Assembly: GCA_963575645.1 (NCBI GenBank)
Contig: OY754464.1
Location: 75,056,948 to 75,120,947 of the forward strand
From: Xanthostigma xanthostigma
Lineage: Eukaryota; Arthropoda; Insecta; Raphidioptera; Raphidiidae
Direction of reading: 5' to 3'
DNA: 64,000 nt
Part shown: piece by piece, positions 42,823-52,890 of the stretch
How the letters are laid out: every line of letters begins with the position of its first letter
Position numbering within the stretch: the stretch's first letter is position 1
The notes under the pieces: model-generated
What the model was told of the DNA's origin: nothing
Seen by the model: the letters and a program-made list of their open reading frames with translations, nothing else
Databases searched by the model: none
Made by a program: the position numbers and the translations under genes

Positions 42823-43627
42823 CGTATCATTTTGTATTGCGATAAAATTGTCCAAAAACCTGAGCTGTAATAATATTATTATTTATTTGTGCAATGAATA
42901 AAACGAATTTAATACAGTAATAGGCTGTGTCGCACACCGGTGGTCCCTGCAGGGTGGTGTTTTATGTCCCCCGACTGGGGATGTTTACGTTGTTTATAGT
43001 GGCAATAGCTTTTCTACGGGTGGCATAAAAATTATTTTTTAAATAGTGAATAAAGCGAACTTAGCAGCAGATTTCTAAAAATCATCATCAGCTATTGCAC
43101 ACACCGCTAAACTAGCGGATAGTGGATAAGCCATTAGATCAGCACTTAATATTTATAGATTACGTCATATTATATATTACACCATTCCCACCCACAAGTG
43201 GGGAATGGTACTATAGGTTAGGTCAAAAATCACTTTTCAAAAATTTTGCAATATCTTGAACGGATTGAAACCAAATTTTGAGAGAATGTTTGGCATGCAA
43301 ATATGAAGAGCCTTACTGCTTTTGGGGAAAATCGGCGTATGCGCAGAAGAGATATATGCTATAACGGTGTTTTTGATATGATGATGGTATACTTTTCATA
43401 ACGGATTATTATTCTATTTATTTTTTCAAGAAAGTTTCGTTAAACATTTTTTTTTCTAAACTTTATAGTTTCGGAAATATTCTGAAAATAAAAAAAAATT
43501 AGCCGGTCTTTTGTTTTATGGATCTGTCAGAAATAAACTAGTTAGGCATGCTTTGATTAATTTTTACACGACGTGGTACATACTATGTAGGTAACCATGG
43601 CAACGAATAGCAAATATCATATTGAAT
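42823..43627. other. Mostly unassigned DNA with repeat scraps
   Basis: CACACACCGCTAAACTAGCG at about 43093 resembles the hairpin at 50604. ACCATTCCCACCCACAAGTG GGGAATGGTA at 43182-43211 is a short palindrome matching 35506. No gene. Confidence 0.4.
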
Positions 43628-43850
43628 ACTAGCCATTACCCGCGTCACCTCACGCGATATCAAAAATTTTCTTTTCTTTATTATAATCAAATGTCAACAT
43701 TTTTGAAGTTGGAATGGTCCCGTCGCCCAATTGGCTGGGATTTTTATTTGCTGCCGCCCGAACGTACGTACTTCCCGCATCAGTGCGTGTAATCCCACCA
43801 ATGCGTAAATGTTAGACTTTCTATGTTACAATCAATGTCGATTTCGATCG
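43628..43850. repeat. Repeat fragments shared with 14505 and 49660
   Basis: ACTAGCCATTACCCGCGTCA matches 14498-14525. From about 43715, CCGCCCGAACGTACGTACTT, GTGTAATCCCACCAATGCG and TTAGACTTTCTATG match 49690-49775 in inverse orientation. Confidence 0.55.
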
Positions 43851-44260
43851 AGGTATATGAAAATAAGTAGTTTGATTATCAGGAAAATTTTCGACGCGAA
43901 TTGTTTTATTTTTTCGCCACCCATCGACGTATACATACGGTTCCGCCCACTCTAATGTGCCATTGCTTTAATCAATCTTTCTTTACACCTGCCTGTACCA
44001 GTTCCTTTGTTCTTTACTGCACACAGCATTCACGAAACGGTTGTGTTTCTAATTTATTTTGAAAAAAATACTTTAAGGAAACAAATTATGAAATGTTTTG
44101 AAATTCGAAATTAATTTCCCACTTCCCAATCCGGTTCTAGAACACATCACAGCACAGCAACTGTTTAATGTTTAAGCAAATATGATAGCTAAATGAATCG
44201 TATATGGTTCCCGCCTTTATTCAAGAGCTTTTGTTTCTCGAGATCGCGAATTTCTCTTAT
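43851..44260. other. Unassigned DNA
   Basis: No recognisable feature. Confidence 0.45.
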
Positions 44261-45013
44261 GACGTTTTCGGCATCGAGAACTGAACCGGGACAGGGCAGG
44301 CTGAATTGGTTAAATAATATTGTAACAAAACTGCTGTAGTCCGTGGCGGAAATTAAATATTTATCTGCAATAAAAAATGTTTAACAAAACAGTAAAACAC
44401 ACAAACGAAAGCGTATTTCTTTAACTTAACAGAAATAATAACGTTAACAGAAATAAAACTAATAGTTCTAAATTATAAAATAAAATACTAAGTAACAGAG
44501 AATATAGAGTCACTAAATTATGTACACAAAATATTCACAACACACAGGAACACAACACAAAGTTTATCAGCACACTTGTCTATTAATTATAAGTCGTTTA
44601 TTTAAAACCGGATTTATAATTGCACTTACTAGAGTTAATTTATTTCCGCAATATAACTAAATTTATGTCGCAACGTCAGACTTGTATCAATACAACTCAC
44701 GAACAGCTCCAATAACTGACTGCCTGACTTGCCCATTCTGCTCGCCTTTTATAGTTTTCGGTCCATGCTCTAGAATGTTCTCCACGCATCGAGATCCCTT
44801 CCTTTACATGTGTTGGCATCTCTCCAAGCGATTGTCTGCAGGTCGGATTTTTTTCCTGTTTCCATTGTTATTGTTTCTAGTAGTTTCTACCGAATTCCAT
44901 AGTCGTCCCATCAAGGGCACGCAACAATATGTAAAAAATAAACAAATTTCTTTAACCAATAGTTTACTCATTCAGCCTGCCCTGCCCCGGGGCAGGTCTC
45001 GATACCGAAAACG
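44261..45013. repeat. Inverted-arm host element split by a solo LTR
   Basis: GACGTTTTCGGCATCGAGAA, GACAGGGCAGGCTGAAT and TGGTTAAA at the left are inverted at the right as TTTAACCAATAGTTT, CATTCAGCCTGCCCTGCC and TCTCGATACCGAAAACGT. The LTR occupies nearly the centre, so the host was a foldback or short-TIR element. Confidence 0.6.
44321..44926 (-). mobile_element. Solo LTR of an LTR retrotransposon
   Basis: Starts TGTAACAAAACTGCTGTAGT and ends AAGGGCACGCAACA (TG...CA), 606 bp. ATAT flanks both sides (44317-44320, 44927-44930), a 4-bp duplication as in Gypsy-type elements. On the minus strand CTATAAAAGGCGAGCAG is a plausible TATA box, which sets the orientation. Same family as 54432-55001 and the decayed 20302 copy. 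The plus-strand frame at 44682-45029 is incidental. Confidence 0.85.
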
Positions 45014-45934
45014 TAATTGGTTTCAGTAAAAGTGCAGTAACTAAAAATATAGGATAGAAAACAAATTGTGCGTTTTCAAAGAGTTTTTATGAACTAGCTG
45101 TGAAATGGGATATTTAAATTAAAGATTAATTGGTGATTAATTTGACTAATTATCAAAATTATGAAATTAGTTGATTTTAAATTAAGCCATATATTCTGTC
45201 GAATACTAATAATGAAGAATAAAAAAATACCTCTGATCATTTTTAAAATCCGATTTTTCCTCCATTCAATAAATTCAACGATTTTTTACTATCCTAGAGA
45301 TGAATATGTGACGAAAAAATAATAATTAATCATATGTTACTAATTCAATATTAATTAATATTTTAATATTTTTGAAAATGCATAAAATTAAAATAAATAA
45401 TTAAAACTAAAACGTAAAAAAAAAACTGTTCAATACAACGATTTCTTTTTTGCGCTAAAAAATGAAAATAATTTTGATCAGAATAATTTTCAACGTTTGC
45501 AAAAAGAAAACCGCTGGGTGCTCATAAAAACAGCAACAGTAATACAACTCCCTCTTAATAAATTTCTTTCTCAGATGAATAGTTTAGACGACATGAAGGA
45601 ATGTTTGAGGTAAAAGTCTTTTTTTCGAAAACTTTTACTTTTCTGGGGCGTGTAACTCAAAAACGGTTGAGAATTTGAAAAAAGTGTACAGGACAAAAGC
45701 TGTATAAAATTTTATGAGCTTTAATTTTGCATAACAATTTTTTCCCAAGCGACGTACCGTTTTTGAGACCTAAGCTAAAACCTCAAAAGTGATCCCCTCC
45801 TTCCAGGTCACCTCCTAAACGTCAGGATATGTTTACTCCCTAAGCACCCTGAACAAGTTTCTAAAGGAAACAATAATTTAAAAAAAAATAATATTTAAAT
45901 TTTTTTTAAATTTTGTTACTTTTTAGTATTTTTT
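45014..45934. other. Unassigned AT-rich DNA
   Basis: No recognisable feature. Confidence 0.5.
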
Positions 45935-46224
45935 TAATAATACTAACATTATTATTGTTAAGCTTTTATTATACTTTACAGTTTATCCGAAATGCGAATA
46001 ATATAAGATCAGAATCATATGAAAATGAGCTCAGAGCTGAGAGTGTGTATTGTGCTGTGCAATGCTACGTGACTCCTGAGCATGCATGATTACAGTTCAC
46101 ACCTCTGCAGTAGTGCGTACTGTCTAGTGTCGCTCCTTTGAACGACTCGCTCTGAGCGACTCTTTTTAGTGAGCGGAGCGCACGGAGCCAGCTCCCAATA
46201 AAGAGTCATGTGGACACATCACTA
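45935..46224 (-). mobile_element. hAT miniature element (TAGTGATGTGTC family), truncated
   Basis: From TTATTGTTAAGCTTTTATTA to GTCATGTGGACACATCACTA, it matches the second half of the 62088 family with an intact terminal end. The other end is lost near 45935. Confidence 0.85.
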
Positions 46225-46523
46225 CAGTCACTTCAATTTTATTTATCTGTATAGATGTGTAATTTTAGTCGCATCCTAACCAAACATTCTGTATACGCGT
46301 ATTCGCATTTGAAGTAGGCAGTATTGTATGTAGTAAATGTGGGTGGGAGGAGGTAGTACAGTTTATAGTACATAGCTGTATATAGAATTGCTGCAACTCG
46401 CTTTTCGCACGCTATCCATGAAGGCACCAAACGCAGAATACACATCCGCTCCAATTGTTGTTATGCGATATTGAACTATATCCGTTTCGTGATTTGTATG
46501 CGATAAACTTTAAATATGTATAT
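46225..46523. other. Unassigned DNA
   Basis: Minus-strand frame at 46239-46454 is unrecognised. Nothing else seen. Confidence 0.4.
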
Positions 46524-47055
46524 GTTACGGTTAATACGAGAAACTAGTTTATTCGCGAATTAACCAGCTAATACCCGAATTAACCAATACAGCCGGTTAT
46601 TACCAAAGAAAGAAATATGATTTAACAATTTTCGCAAATTATTCGGTTAAAACGCGAATTAGACAATATGATCGGTTATATCCGATAGCTCTTGGCTCTT
46701 TCGCGAATTAGCCGGATAATATGTTAAGTAAGCAATTAACCTCAAATTCATAGACGTGCGTATAAGTAGTGAGCTGTAATTTTTATAAAAATAATACAAA
46801 ATAACAAATGTTCTCCAAATAAAATAAAACAACACTGATAAAAAACAAATAGATTTATCATAAAAATAAGAATACCTACTTAGGAATCAAATACTGAGAC
46901 AATAAACGTTTTATACGGTTGCTTTTGGATAATTCGCGTTTTAACCTGCTTGCACTTGATAATAGGCGAAAAAGCGAGAAACTAAGACATATTCGGCATT
47001 TATCCTTGACGCCGGTTAATTCGCGAATAAACTAGTTTCTCGTATTAGCCGTAAC
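46524..47055. mobile_element. TIR element with AACTAGTTT in its arms, first of a pair
   Basis: Ends GTTACGGTTAATACGAGAAA CTAGTTTATTCGCGAATTAA and the inverse ending TATTAGCCGTAAC give about 45-bp arms. The interior is rich in CGCGAATTAACC and GCCGGTTAT words. Only 8 bp (ATATATAT) separate it from the next element, whose ends also start GTTAC. Confidence 0.82.
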
Positions 47056-47063
47056 ATATATAT

Positions 47064-47805
47064 GTTACCGCGGTCTATACCCGAATTAGGCCAATAACCG
47101 AAATAAATGCGCGAAACTAGTTTTGATCAACGAATATTTACCAAACCCGAAATCTTACATTTAAACGGGTATTGACTGTTATAAAATGAGCAAAACTAGT
47201 TTTGCGCATTTTCAATTGGACTAAACTAGTTCTGTCCATTTCTGAACGGACAGTACTAGTATGGCATCGGAATCTTCTTTGCGTTTTTTAATTAACTTTT
47301 CCACATCAACAATACTTATTATATCAAAGTGATTTATTCTTCTGCATTGTTTAGCAGACAGAGGTTTTAATTCAGCTTTCAACTTTGCTTTCGTAACCTC
47401 AGTGTAGTAAGGTAATTATGTTTCGTCATAAAATTATGTTTCAGAAGCCTCCAATAGCCGAACTAGTTAAGACTCGAATTCACCTTTAATTTTTACTTAA
47501 TTATTACACTGAATATCCCACAATTATATTAATTATAACATTCAGGAGAACAATTCAATAGGTAAACAAGAACATAACCCTACTTTTATTCGGGTTCGAA
47601 CGTTGATTAAACGAAACAAGCAAAACTAGTATTGTCCGTTCAGAAATAGACAGAACTAGTTTTGTCCAACTGAAAATGCGCAAAACTAGTTTTGCTTATT
47701 TTATAACACTCAATACCCGTTTCGGGTTGGGGCAATATTCGTTGGTCAAAACTAGTTTTGCGCATTTATTTCAGTCATTGACCGAATTCGGATATAGACC
47801 GTAAC
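47064..47805. mobile_element. Long-TIR element with repeated ACTAGT palindromes
   Basis: Ends GTTACCGCGGTCTATACCCG and CGGATATAGACCGTAAC are inverted. The arms extend about 195-200 bp (47064-47265 and 47612-47805). The arms carry eight ACTAGT-centred palindromes such as GCAAAACTAGTTTTGCGC and GACAGAACTAGTTTTGTCC. No transposase; AT flanks obscure any duplication. Confidence 0.85.
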
Positions 47806-48154
47806 ACATATACTTTGTTTGGGGTCCGGATCTAGAGAGCTGTGCACCAGCTTCGACTTCTGCCGTTTCGTACTATTCACGTATACCAGACACAAGTGTT
47901 GCAATATGGAGTCAAGTTTAAAGTTTAAAGTGGCGTGAAAATCAACTACAATAACTAAGGACCAGTGGCGTTTCTATAAGTGCTGCAAAGCTGCAGAACA
48001 ACCAAAATCTTATGTACTTCATAATTTTGGAATTAATTGGTAATGCAAATGCGCGTCTTGATCCCCCGTCATAATATCCCCCGACAAAAAATCATCTTGA
48101 TTGAATATCTTACGGGCACAATATCTCCCGACTTAAAAACAATTGCGGGGCCGT
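47806..48154. other. Unassigned DNA
   Basis: Apart from CCCCGTCATAATATCCCCCG and a similar ATATCTCCCGAC near 48120, nothing is legible. Confidence 0.4.
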
Positions 48155-48665
48155 GTCGATGCGATGGCGTTTTTTTTCCGCCGTGAAAAAGGAAAGGCGT
48201 TTAGGGGAGCTCTTTAAAAAAATAATTACGGGGTCGTGTCGATGCGATAGCGTTTTTTTGCGTCGTGAAAAAGGGAAGGTGTTTGACGGAGTTCTGTAAA
48301 AAAACAATTACGTAGTCGAGTCGATGCGATGGCGTTTTTTTGCGTCGTGAAAAAGGGAAGGTGTTTGACGGAGTTCTGTAAAAAACAATTACGTAGTCGA
48401 GTCGATGCGATAGCGTTTTTTTTGCGTCGTAAAAAAGGAAAGGTGTTTGACGGAGTTCTGTAAAAAACAAATATGGAATCGTGTCGATGCGATAGCGTTT
48501 TTTTTGCTCTGTGAAAAGGGAAAGACATTTGGGTGGAGTTCTTTAAAAAACAATTACGGGATCGAGTCGATTTGAAGGCGTTTTTTTTGCGTCGTGAAAA
48601 GGGGAAAGCGTTTAGGGGGAGTTCTTTAAAAAACAATTAAGGGGTCGTGTCGATGCGATGCGTAC
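48155..48665 (+). repeat. Minisatellite, six full units of 81-83 bp plus a partial
   Basis: GTCGATGCGATGGCGTTTTT starts units at 48155, 48238, 48320, 48401, 48483, 48566 and 48649. Each unit runs on through GTGAAAAAGGGAAGGTGTTT and GGAGTTCTGTAAAAAACAAT TACG. Same family as 13747-13985, inverted. It creates overlapping minus-strand open frames (48110-48636) that are artefacts. Confidence 0.95.
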
Positions 48666-49147
48666 AGTAAAAACAAAACAAAATTCAGTCATGCTCACTT
48701 GATCATTAAAAGTACTGTTTTAATGTAATTTTGTTTTTAACCGACTTCAAAAAAGGAGGTTATGTTTACATTCCAATTTTTTTTGTATGTTGCACGATAT
48801 GTCTCCGCCAATTGTGAGCTGATTAAAAAGAATTCGACGCCGTTTTGTTCAAAATAATTGCGGATTGGTCCAATGTAGTTTATCTTAAAAAGATTTTATT
48901 CATTTTCACGCTGCTGTACTAAATAATACATATAACACTCTATAACCCTCGTTTCTCAACTATTGTTCAAGTTTTTGAACTTTCTGATATCTATACGACT
49001 AATGTACCTATACTTAAACTTAGTGTTTAGGCTGTGTGCATTTTGAATCATCATTTGTTTCAGAACTGAAGCTGAAAATATTTTAAAACAGTTTTACCAC
49101 ACCTTATAAAATGTACATTATAATATGCAGTCCAAAACTAATAATAG
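48666..49147. other. Repeat edge and unassigned DNA
   Basis: TTTTTAACCGACTTCAAAAA AGGAGGTTATG at 48735-48765 is a common insect repeat edge; the remainder is unrecognised. Confidence 0.4.
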
Positions 49148-49265
49148 TATATTGTGCGACTAATGAGAGAAGGAGAAGATTCCATGAGCGTGAAATTTGC
49201 CGAACGAGCGTAGCGAATGCGGTAACACGCGAGTGGAATATTCTCCTTCGATCAATGGTCGCACA
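49148..49265. repeat. Imperfect inverted repeat
   Basis: ATTGTGCGACTAATGAGAGA AGGAGAAGATTCCATG pairs with GTGGAATATTCTCCTTCGAT CAATGGTCGCACATAAT. Arms are about 36 bp and the spacer about 45 bp, with GCG-rich words. Confidence 0.75.
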
Positions 49266-49419
49266 TAATACTTTATTCAACTAGTAATAGCAATAAGTAA
49301 TCGGGGCCCTGATAAAAGAGGGAAAAATAATAAATCACTTCATTGATTGACGTACCCACCGCCCTCGATGCACACAAGATGGCCCTTACTTTCACTGAAT
49401 TGCGATGCTGTTTTCATAT

Positions 49420-49548
49420 CGCTACCGCGTGCCTATTGGTTCAGAAACTATGCAGTAATAATTCATTACCGTACAGTTTCGGCTCGCTACCGCGTTCCTA
49501 TTGGTCCAGAAACTATGCAGTAGTACATTATCGTATAGTTTCGGCTCA
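49420..49548 (+). repeat. Direct duplication of about 65 bp
   Basis: CGCTACCGCGTGCCTATTGG to TACAGTTTCGGCT is followed directly by CGCTACCGCGTTCCTATTGG to TATAGTTTCGGCT. The frame at 49343-49555 is incidental. Confidence 0.85.
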
Positions 49549-49659
49549 TTATTAGCACTCTACGCGTCAACATGAAGTAATTTATTGTTTCTCCCGACTT
49601 TGGCAGGGCCCCGAAATTATATATTACTCACGCGTGTTGAAAAAAGATATTTTTCTTCA

Positions 49660-49800
49660 TACCTTGATCGAAAGTGCCTACTTTCAGCACCAATTGTAAG
49701 GCAGAAAGTCTGACATTTACTCCTTGGTGGGATTACACGCCCAAATTCGGAAAGTTCGTACGTTCGGGCGGTCGTAAAGCAAAAATAGTTGGCAAAACCA
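49660..49800 (-). repeat. Repeat shared with 43715-43840
   Basis: AGAAAGTCTGACATTTACTC, TGGTGGGATTACACGC and GTTCGTACGTTCGGGCGGT are inverse matches to the 43.7-kb fragment. Confidence 0.55.
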
Positions 49801-50032
49801 AAAGTGCACATCCCGCAAGTTTTCCACTGTATGATAAAAAAATAACAATTAAAAAATATTTTTAATAAATTTAAAAAGATTTAAAAATTTAAAGAAATAA
49901 ATAATTAAAAATTGAAAAAATATTTTTTTTTAAGTTTGCAAAAATAAGAACTATACATAATATAATATATAATTAATATCAAGTGGAATAAAATAAAACA
50001 AAATAAAAAGAAAAAAAAAGAAAAAAATCAAT

Positions 50033-50105
50033 GATATCGTAAGGAATCGAACCCAGGACCTTGCCCTTGGGGATCCAACGGCATAACCATTACACCACGG
50101 CTGCC
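50033..50105 (-). tRNA. tRNA-like sequence, identity undetermined
   Basis: On the minus strand there is an A box TGGTGTAATGG and a perfect B box GGTTCGATTCC, spaced as in tRNAs, with a T-run downstream (50013-50029) that could terminate RNA polymerase III. Between the boxes TTGGATCCCCAA forms a stem with a 4-base loop rather than a normal 7-base anticodon loop, and the acceptor stem pairs poorly. A pseudo-tRNA or tRNA-derived SINE head is likelier than a working tRNA. Confidence 0.55.
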
Positions 50106-50603
50106 TAATACGTGTAGTGGTGTTATCACGGTATACAAGTGTAGCACTTGTTTTATGGATTACACTATATTTGCACAGCAATTATTATATTGTTTTTAAA
50201 TTATAAGCTGTCAAAAATAATAAAAATAAAACTGTTTATAAAAATTAAACTACTGAACACATTTTAGTGAATTTAAATAGGGTTCTGGTCTGATAGTAAA
50301 CAAAGTGAATAAAATATAACCCAAGGCAATCCGACCAAAATTGCGATCTGTAGAGTCGTGACGTACGTACATACGTACATACGTACATACGTACAGACCA
50401 ACCGACAACTGCTGTTTGTGATTTTCAATTACAATTTTAATAGTATTTATGAACTCGAATTGATTTAAAAATGGTTCTATTTTATAGATTAGAATCTCCT
50501 CTTTTCAAAAAGCTTCAATTTGAATGGATTTCGTGTGAAATTAACTTAGATATAACTTCTTATATGAACGAAAGTCAGCTCTGACGCACAAAGCGATAAT
50601 AAA
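50106..50603. other. Unassigned DNA with a short GTACATAC microsatellite
   Basis: GACGTACGTACATACGTACA and further TACGTACA units lie at 50358-50395. The rest is unrecognised. Confidence 0.5.
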
Positions 50604-50632
50604 GCACATACCGCTAGTTTAGCGGTATGTGC
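50604..50632. repeat. Perfect 13-bp hairpin with 3-nt loop
   Basis: GCACATACCGCTA, loop GTT, TAGCGGTATGTGC. A decayed relative, CACACACCGCTAAACTAGCG, is at about 43093, so it is probably part of a repeat family. Confidence 0.8.
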
Positions 50633-50826
50633 AACAACCAATCAACTGTTGTTTAGATGTCGTTTCCATAGCAACCCTATTACATTTTAGCTAATAATCG
50701 CGAACAGCTGTCATTTGTGTATTTACGTATAAATTCAAAGCTTACTTGGAATTTATCTGTGCTTTTATGTAATTAATACAAAATTAATGTATTTAATAAG
50801 CGTGCTTACGACCGAGTTATGAAGAA

Positions 50827-50962
50827 AAATAGTATACACCACACTGGCCGAAGGTGTGATACCTTGCCCTGCGCTTCATGAAGCCCTCGGCTTCGCTGCA
50901 GGCACCATGGCGCACAGGGCAAGATATCACACTTTCGGCCTTTGTGGTGTAGTATTCTATTT
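50827..50962. repeat. Foldback with about 48-bp arms
   Basis: AAATAGTATACACCACACTG GCCGAAGGTGTGATACCTTG CCCTGCGC is inverted as GCGCACAGGGCAAGATATCA to GTGGTGTAGTATTCTATTT. The spacer contains a further hairpin, GAAGCCCTCGGCTTC. GC-rich for this window. Confidence 0.85.
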
Positions 50963-51205
50963 AACTTACATCGAAGTTTTAACTTAGTTAAAATTTTTGT
51001 TTTATTACCTAATCGTTTTTAAGTTAAGAAACTGAGTAGAATTGAAAATGATTTTTTTAATTTATGTTTTTTATTTTTGTTGCAGGTATGTGGAAATCGT
51101 TTTGATATAACATGGTAAGAGTTTTTTTGCAATTATACTGTACGAGTAATTACTCTAATTTAACTGAAAGAACTTACATGTTTGTAAAAAAAAGACGGGT
51201 TGCAG

Positions 51206-51406
51206 TCAGGGAGTGCCGGCAGAAGTGAAAACTTGAATATTACCTCTACTCTCCATCCGTCTTACGAATTTTTGATCTGTTTACCCATACCTCTACTCTC
51301 CATCCGTCTTACGAATTTTCGATCAGGTCAATGTCCTAACGCGAGTTTAACATTTTTTACCCATTACAAAAAAAGTGTACAACGCCGCTAAAGAAGTTTT
51401 TACTTC
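51206..51406. mobile_element. Repeat with AAGTGAAAACTT / GAAGTTTTTACTTC ends
   Basis: Same ends as 8752-9103. CCTCTACTCTCCATCCGTCT TACGAATTT occurs twice within it (51246 and 51291), a short internal duplication. Confidence 0.6.
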
Positions 51407-51575
51407 AAAAATAACATTATTACTTCCCGGCTCTACCATTTCATAAGCTGAAAATATAATTTCAGGTATCTATAAAAAAAAATATGTAGGTAACCCGAAA
51501 ATAATGTCAACAATTAAATTTTCAATAAATACAATTATCGACCAATTTTTCAGACAAATATATTAACAAAAAAAA

Positions 51576-52276
51576 TTGGTTGTCTGTAAAGTCGGTTTAC
51601 GGACGATAGTTTTACGTGATAACGTATTCCGTAATACATAACCTAAACCTCCCAAAATTTGGTTTCAATCCGCTTATCCTTGGTGTCGTAATGATAAGAA
51701 ATGTCAAAAGTGACGTTTGCAACTTACAAAGTATTATGTTCTAATAATAATTAGTTATTCCAATAGTTAACTTAGAAGGCTTTGCTTTCACAAAATACTA
51801 ATGTCAAAAAATAAACATTAGAAATGCAGCTGTTTTCATGTTAAGACAAGACATACGTTTGCTTCTAATTTCCATGTACGGCAAACAAAGACAACCGACC
51901 GCGTCTAGCCATGCATTACACAACATTGCATTTATACAGCTATTATTCTATATAAATTTGTATAAAATATTTTTCTATATAAATTTGTATAAAAAAACTG
52001 TTTAGGCAAATTCTGTTATACGAAATCTATGTAAAATGTTCTCCTCTTTCGTTTAAGACTGGTTTCAATCCGATCTGATTTAAATTGAGCGAGAAATTAG
52101 CAAAAAGCACGCACAGGGTCAGGCGGAACGTTACGCGTTATGCGTTATGCGTTACGCGTTAGGAACGTTAGGAACGTTAGGAACGTTACGTTACACTTTT
52201 TCGTACATGCAGCCGGTGTTTTATCAATTTATAATATTGGTGATTCATCAATTTATAAGACGTTATCACGTCAAAA
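51576..52276 (+). mobile_element. G-family element, long form
   Basis: Both family ends; close to the inverted copy at 59987-60654, sharing the duplicated TTTTCTATATAAATTTGTAT block. A GTTACGCGTTATGCGTTATG-type short tandem lies near 52130-52160. The frame at 52147-52338 is incidental. Confidence 0.85.
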
Positions 52277-52291
52277 ATATAAAAATTAATA

Positions 52292-52331
52292 CATTAACGT
52301 TTCGGTCCGGGTTTGAATCTTCTTCAGAACT
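52292..52331 (-). ncRNA. Hammerhead-ribozyme-like motif
   Basis: Minus strand: AGTT, CTGAAGAA, GATTC, AAACCC, GGACC, GAAACGTT, AATG. The core is exact; the inner stem has substitutions (weak pairing) and the outer stem is partial. Confidence 0.4.
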
Positions 52332-52432
52332 GATCTAAAAATATTAAAATTAATTAATAATTAGTTTCGAACTTTCTTTTTCAAAAACCAATTAAAAACT
52401 AATTATTTATTAATTTTTTATATTTTTAGATC

Positions 52433-52472
52433 AGTTCTGAAAAAGATCCAAATCCGGACCGAAACGTTAATG
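52433..52472 (+). ncRNA. Hammerhead-ribozyme-like motif
   Basis: Plus strand: AGTT, CTGAAAAA, GATCC, AAATCC, GGACC, GAAACGTT, AATG. The conserved G of CUGANGA is A here, so it is probably inactive. Confidence 0.4.
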
Positions 52473-52541
52473 TATTAATTTTTATATTTTTTGTTAATAT
52501 ATTTTTCTGAAAAATTGGTATAATTGTATTTATTGAAGAAT

Positions 52542-52890
52542 TCTAAGATTTGAACTAAATTTTCAGTTAATATATTAATGTTGGAATTACAATTAACGTA
52601 TGTTAACAATAAATTCCATTAAATAATTCACAAAATATCAAGTATTCCAGTCTTGAAGACTTTATTTTTAACTTCCCTAATGGTAGATAAAAACATTTCC
52701 CCGACGTTTCGAACATTATGTAACGGATATAAAAATCAATGTTTATATTTGCTTATCCTTTACTAATATAAAAGTTTCTATTAGCGTTCATGTTGTATGG
52801 CTTTATTAACTTTTTTCACGCACAACAACCATCTACCTTTATTGGCTTAGTACAGAACATTGTGCGTCCCCATATCTACTTAATAAAACT
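52542..52890. other. Unassigned AT-rich DNA
   Basis: CCCCGACGTTTCGAACATTA at about 52702 carries the inverse of GAAACGTCGGGG, a possible half of another hammerhead-like motif, but the CUGANGA half is not seen. Confidence 0.35.

Larger units (their letters stand above)
51517..52541. mobile_element. Head-to-head Penelope-type ends, interrupted by a G-family element
   Basis: TTCAATAAATACAATTATCG ACCAATTTTTCAGAC at the left is inverted at the right as CTGAAAAATTGG TATAATTGTATTTATTGAA. Inside are two opposite hammerhead-like cores (52292-52331 minus, 52433-52472 plus). Removing 51576-52276 gives an almost symmetric inverted pair. Confidence 0.65.

Noticed and set aside
44682-45029. 115-codon open frame
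   Set aside because: Lies antisense within a solo LTR and crosses into the host element's arm.
48110-48636. Overlapping minus-strand open frames of 65-136 codons
   Set aside because: They are translations of the 81-83 bp minisatellite in shifting frames; the repeated peptides follow the DNA repeat.
49148-49265. Hammerhead-like motif in the inverted repeat near 49.2 kb
   Set aside because: No CUGANGA or GAAACGT core is present; it is an ordinary imperfect inverted repeat.
52695-52720. Further hammerhead-like copy (inverse of GAAACGTCGGGG)
   Set aside because: Only the GAAACGTC half is present; no inner stem partner or CUGANGA could be found nearby.
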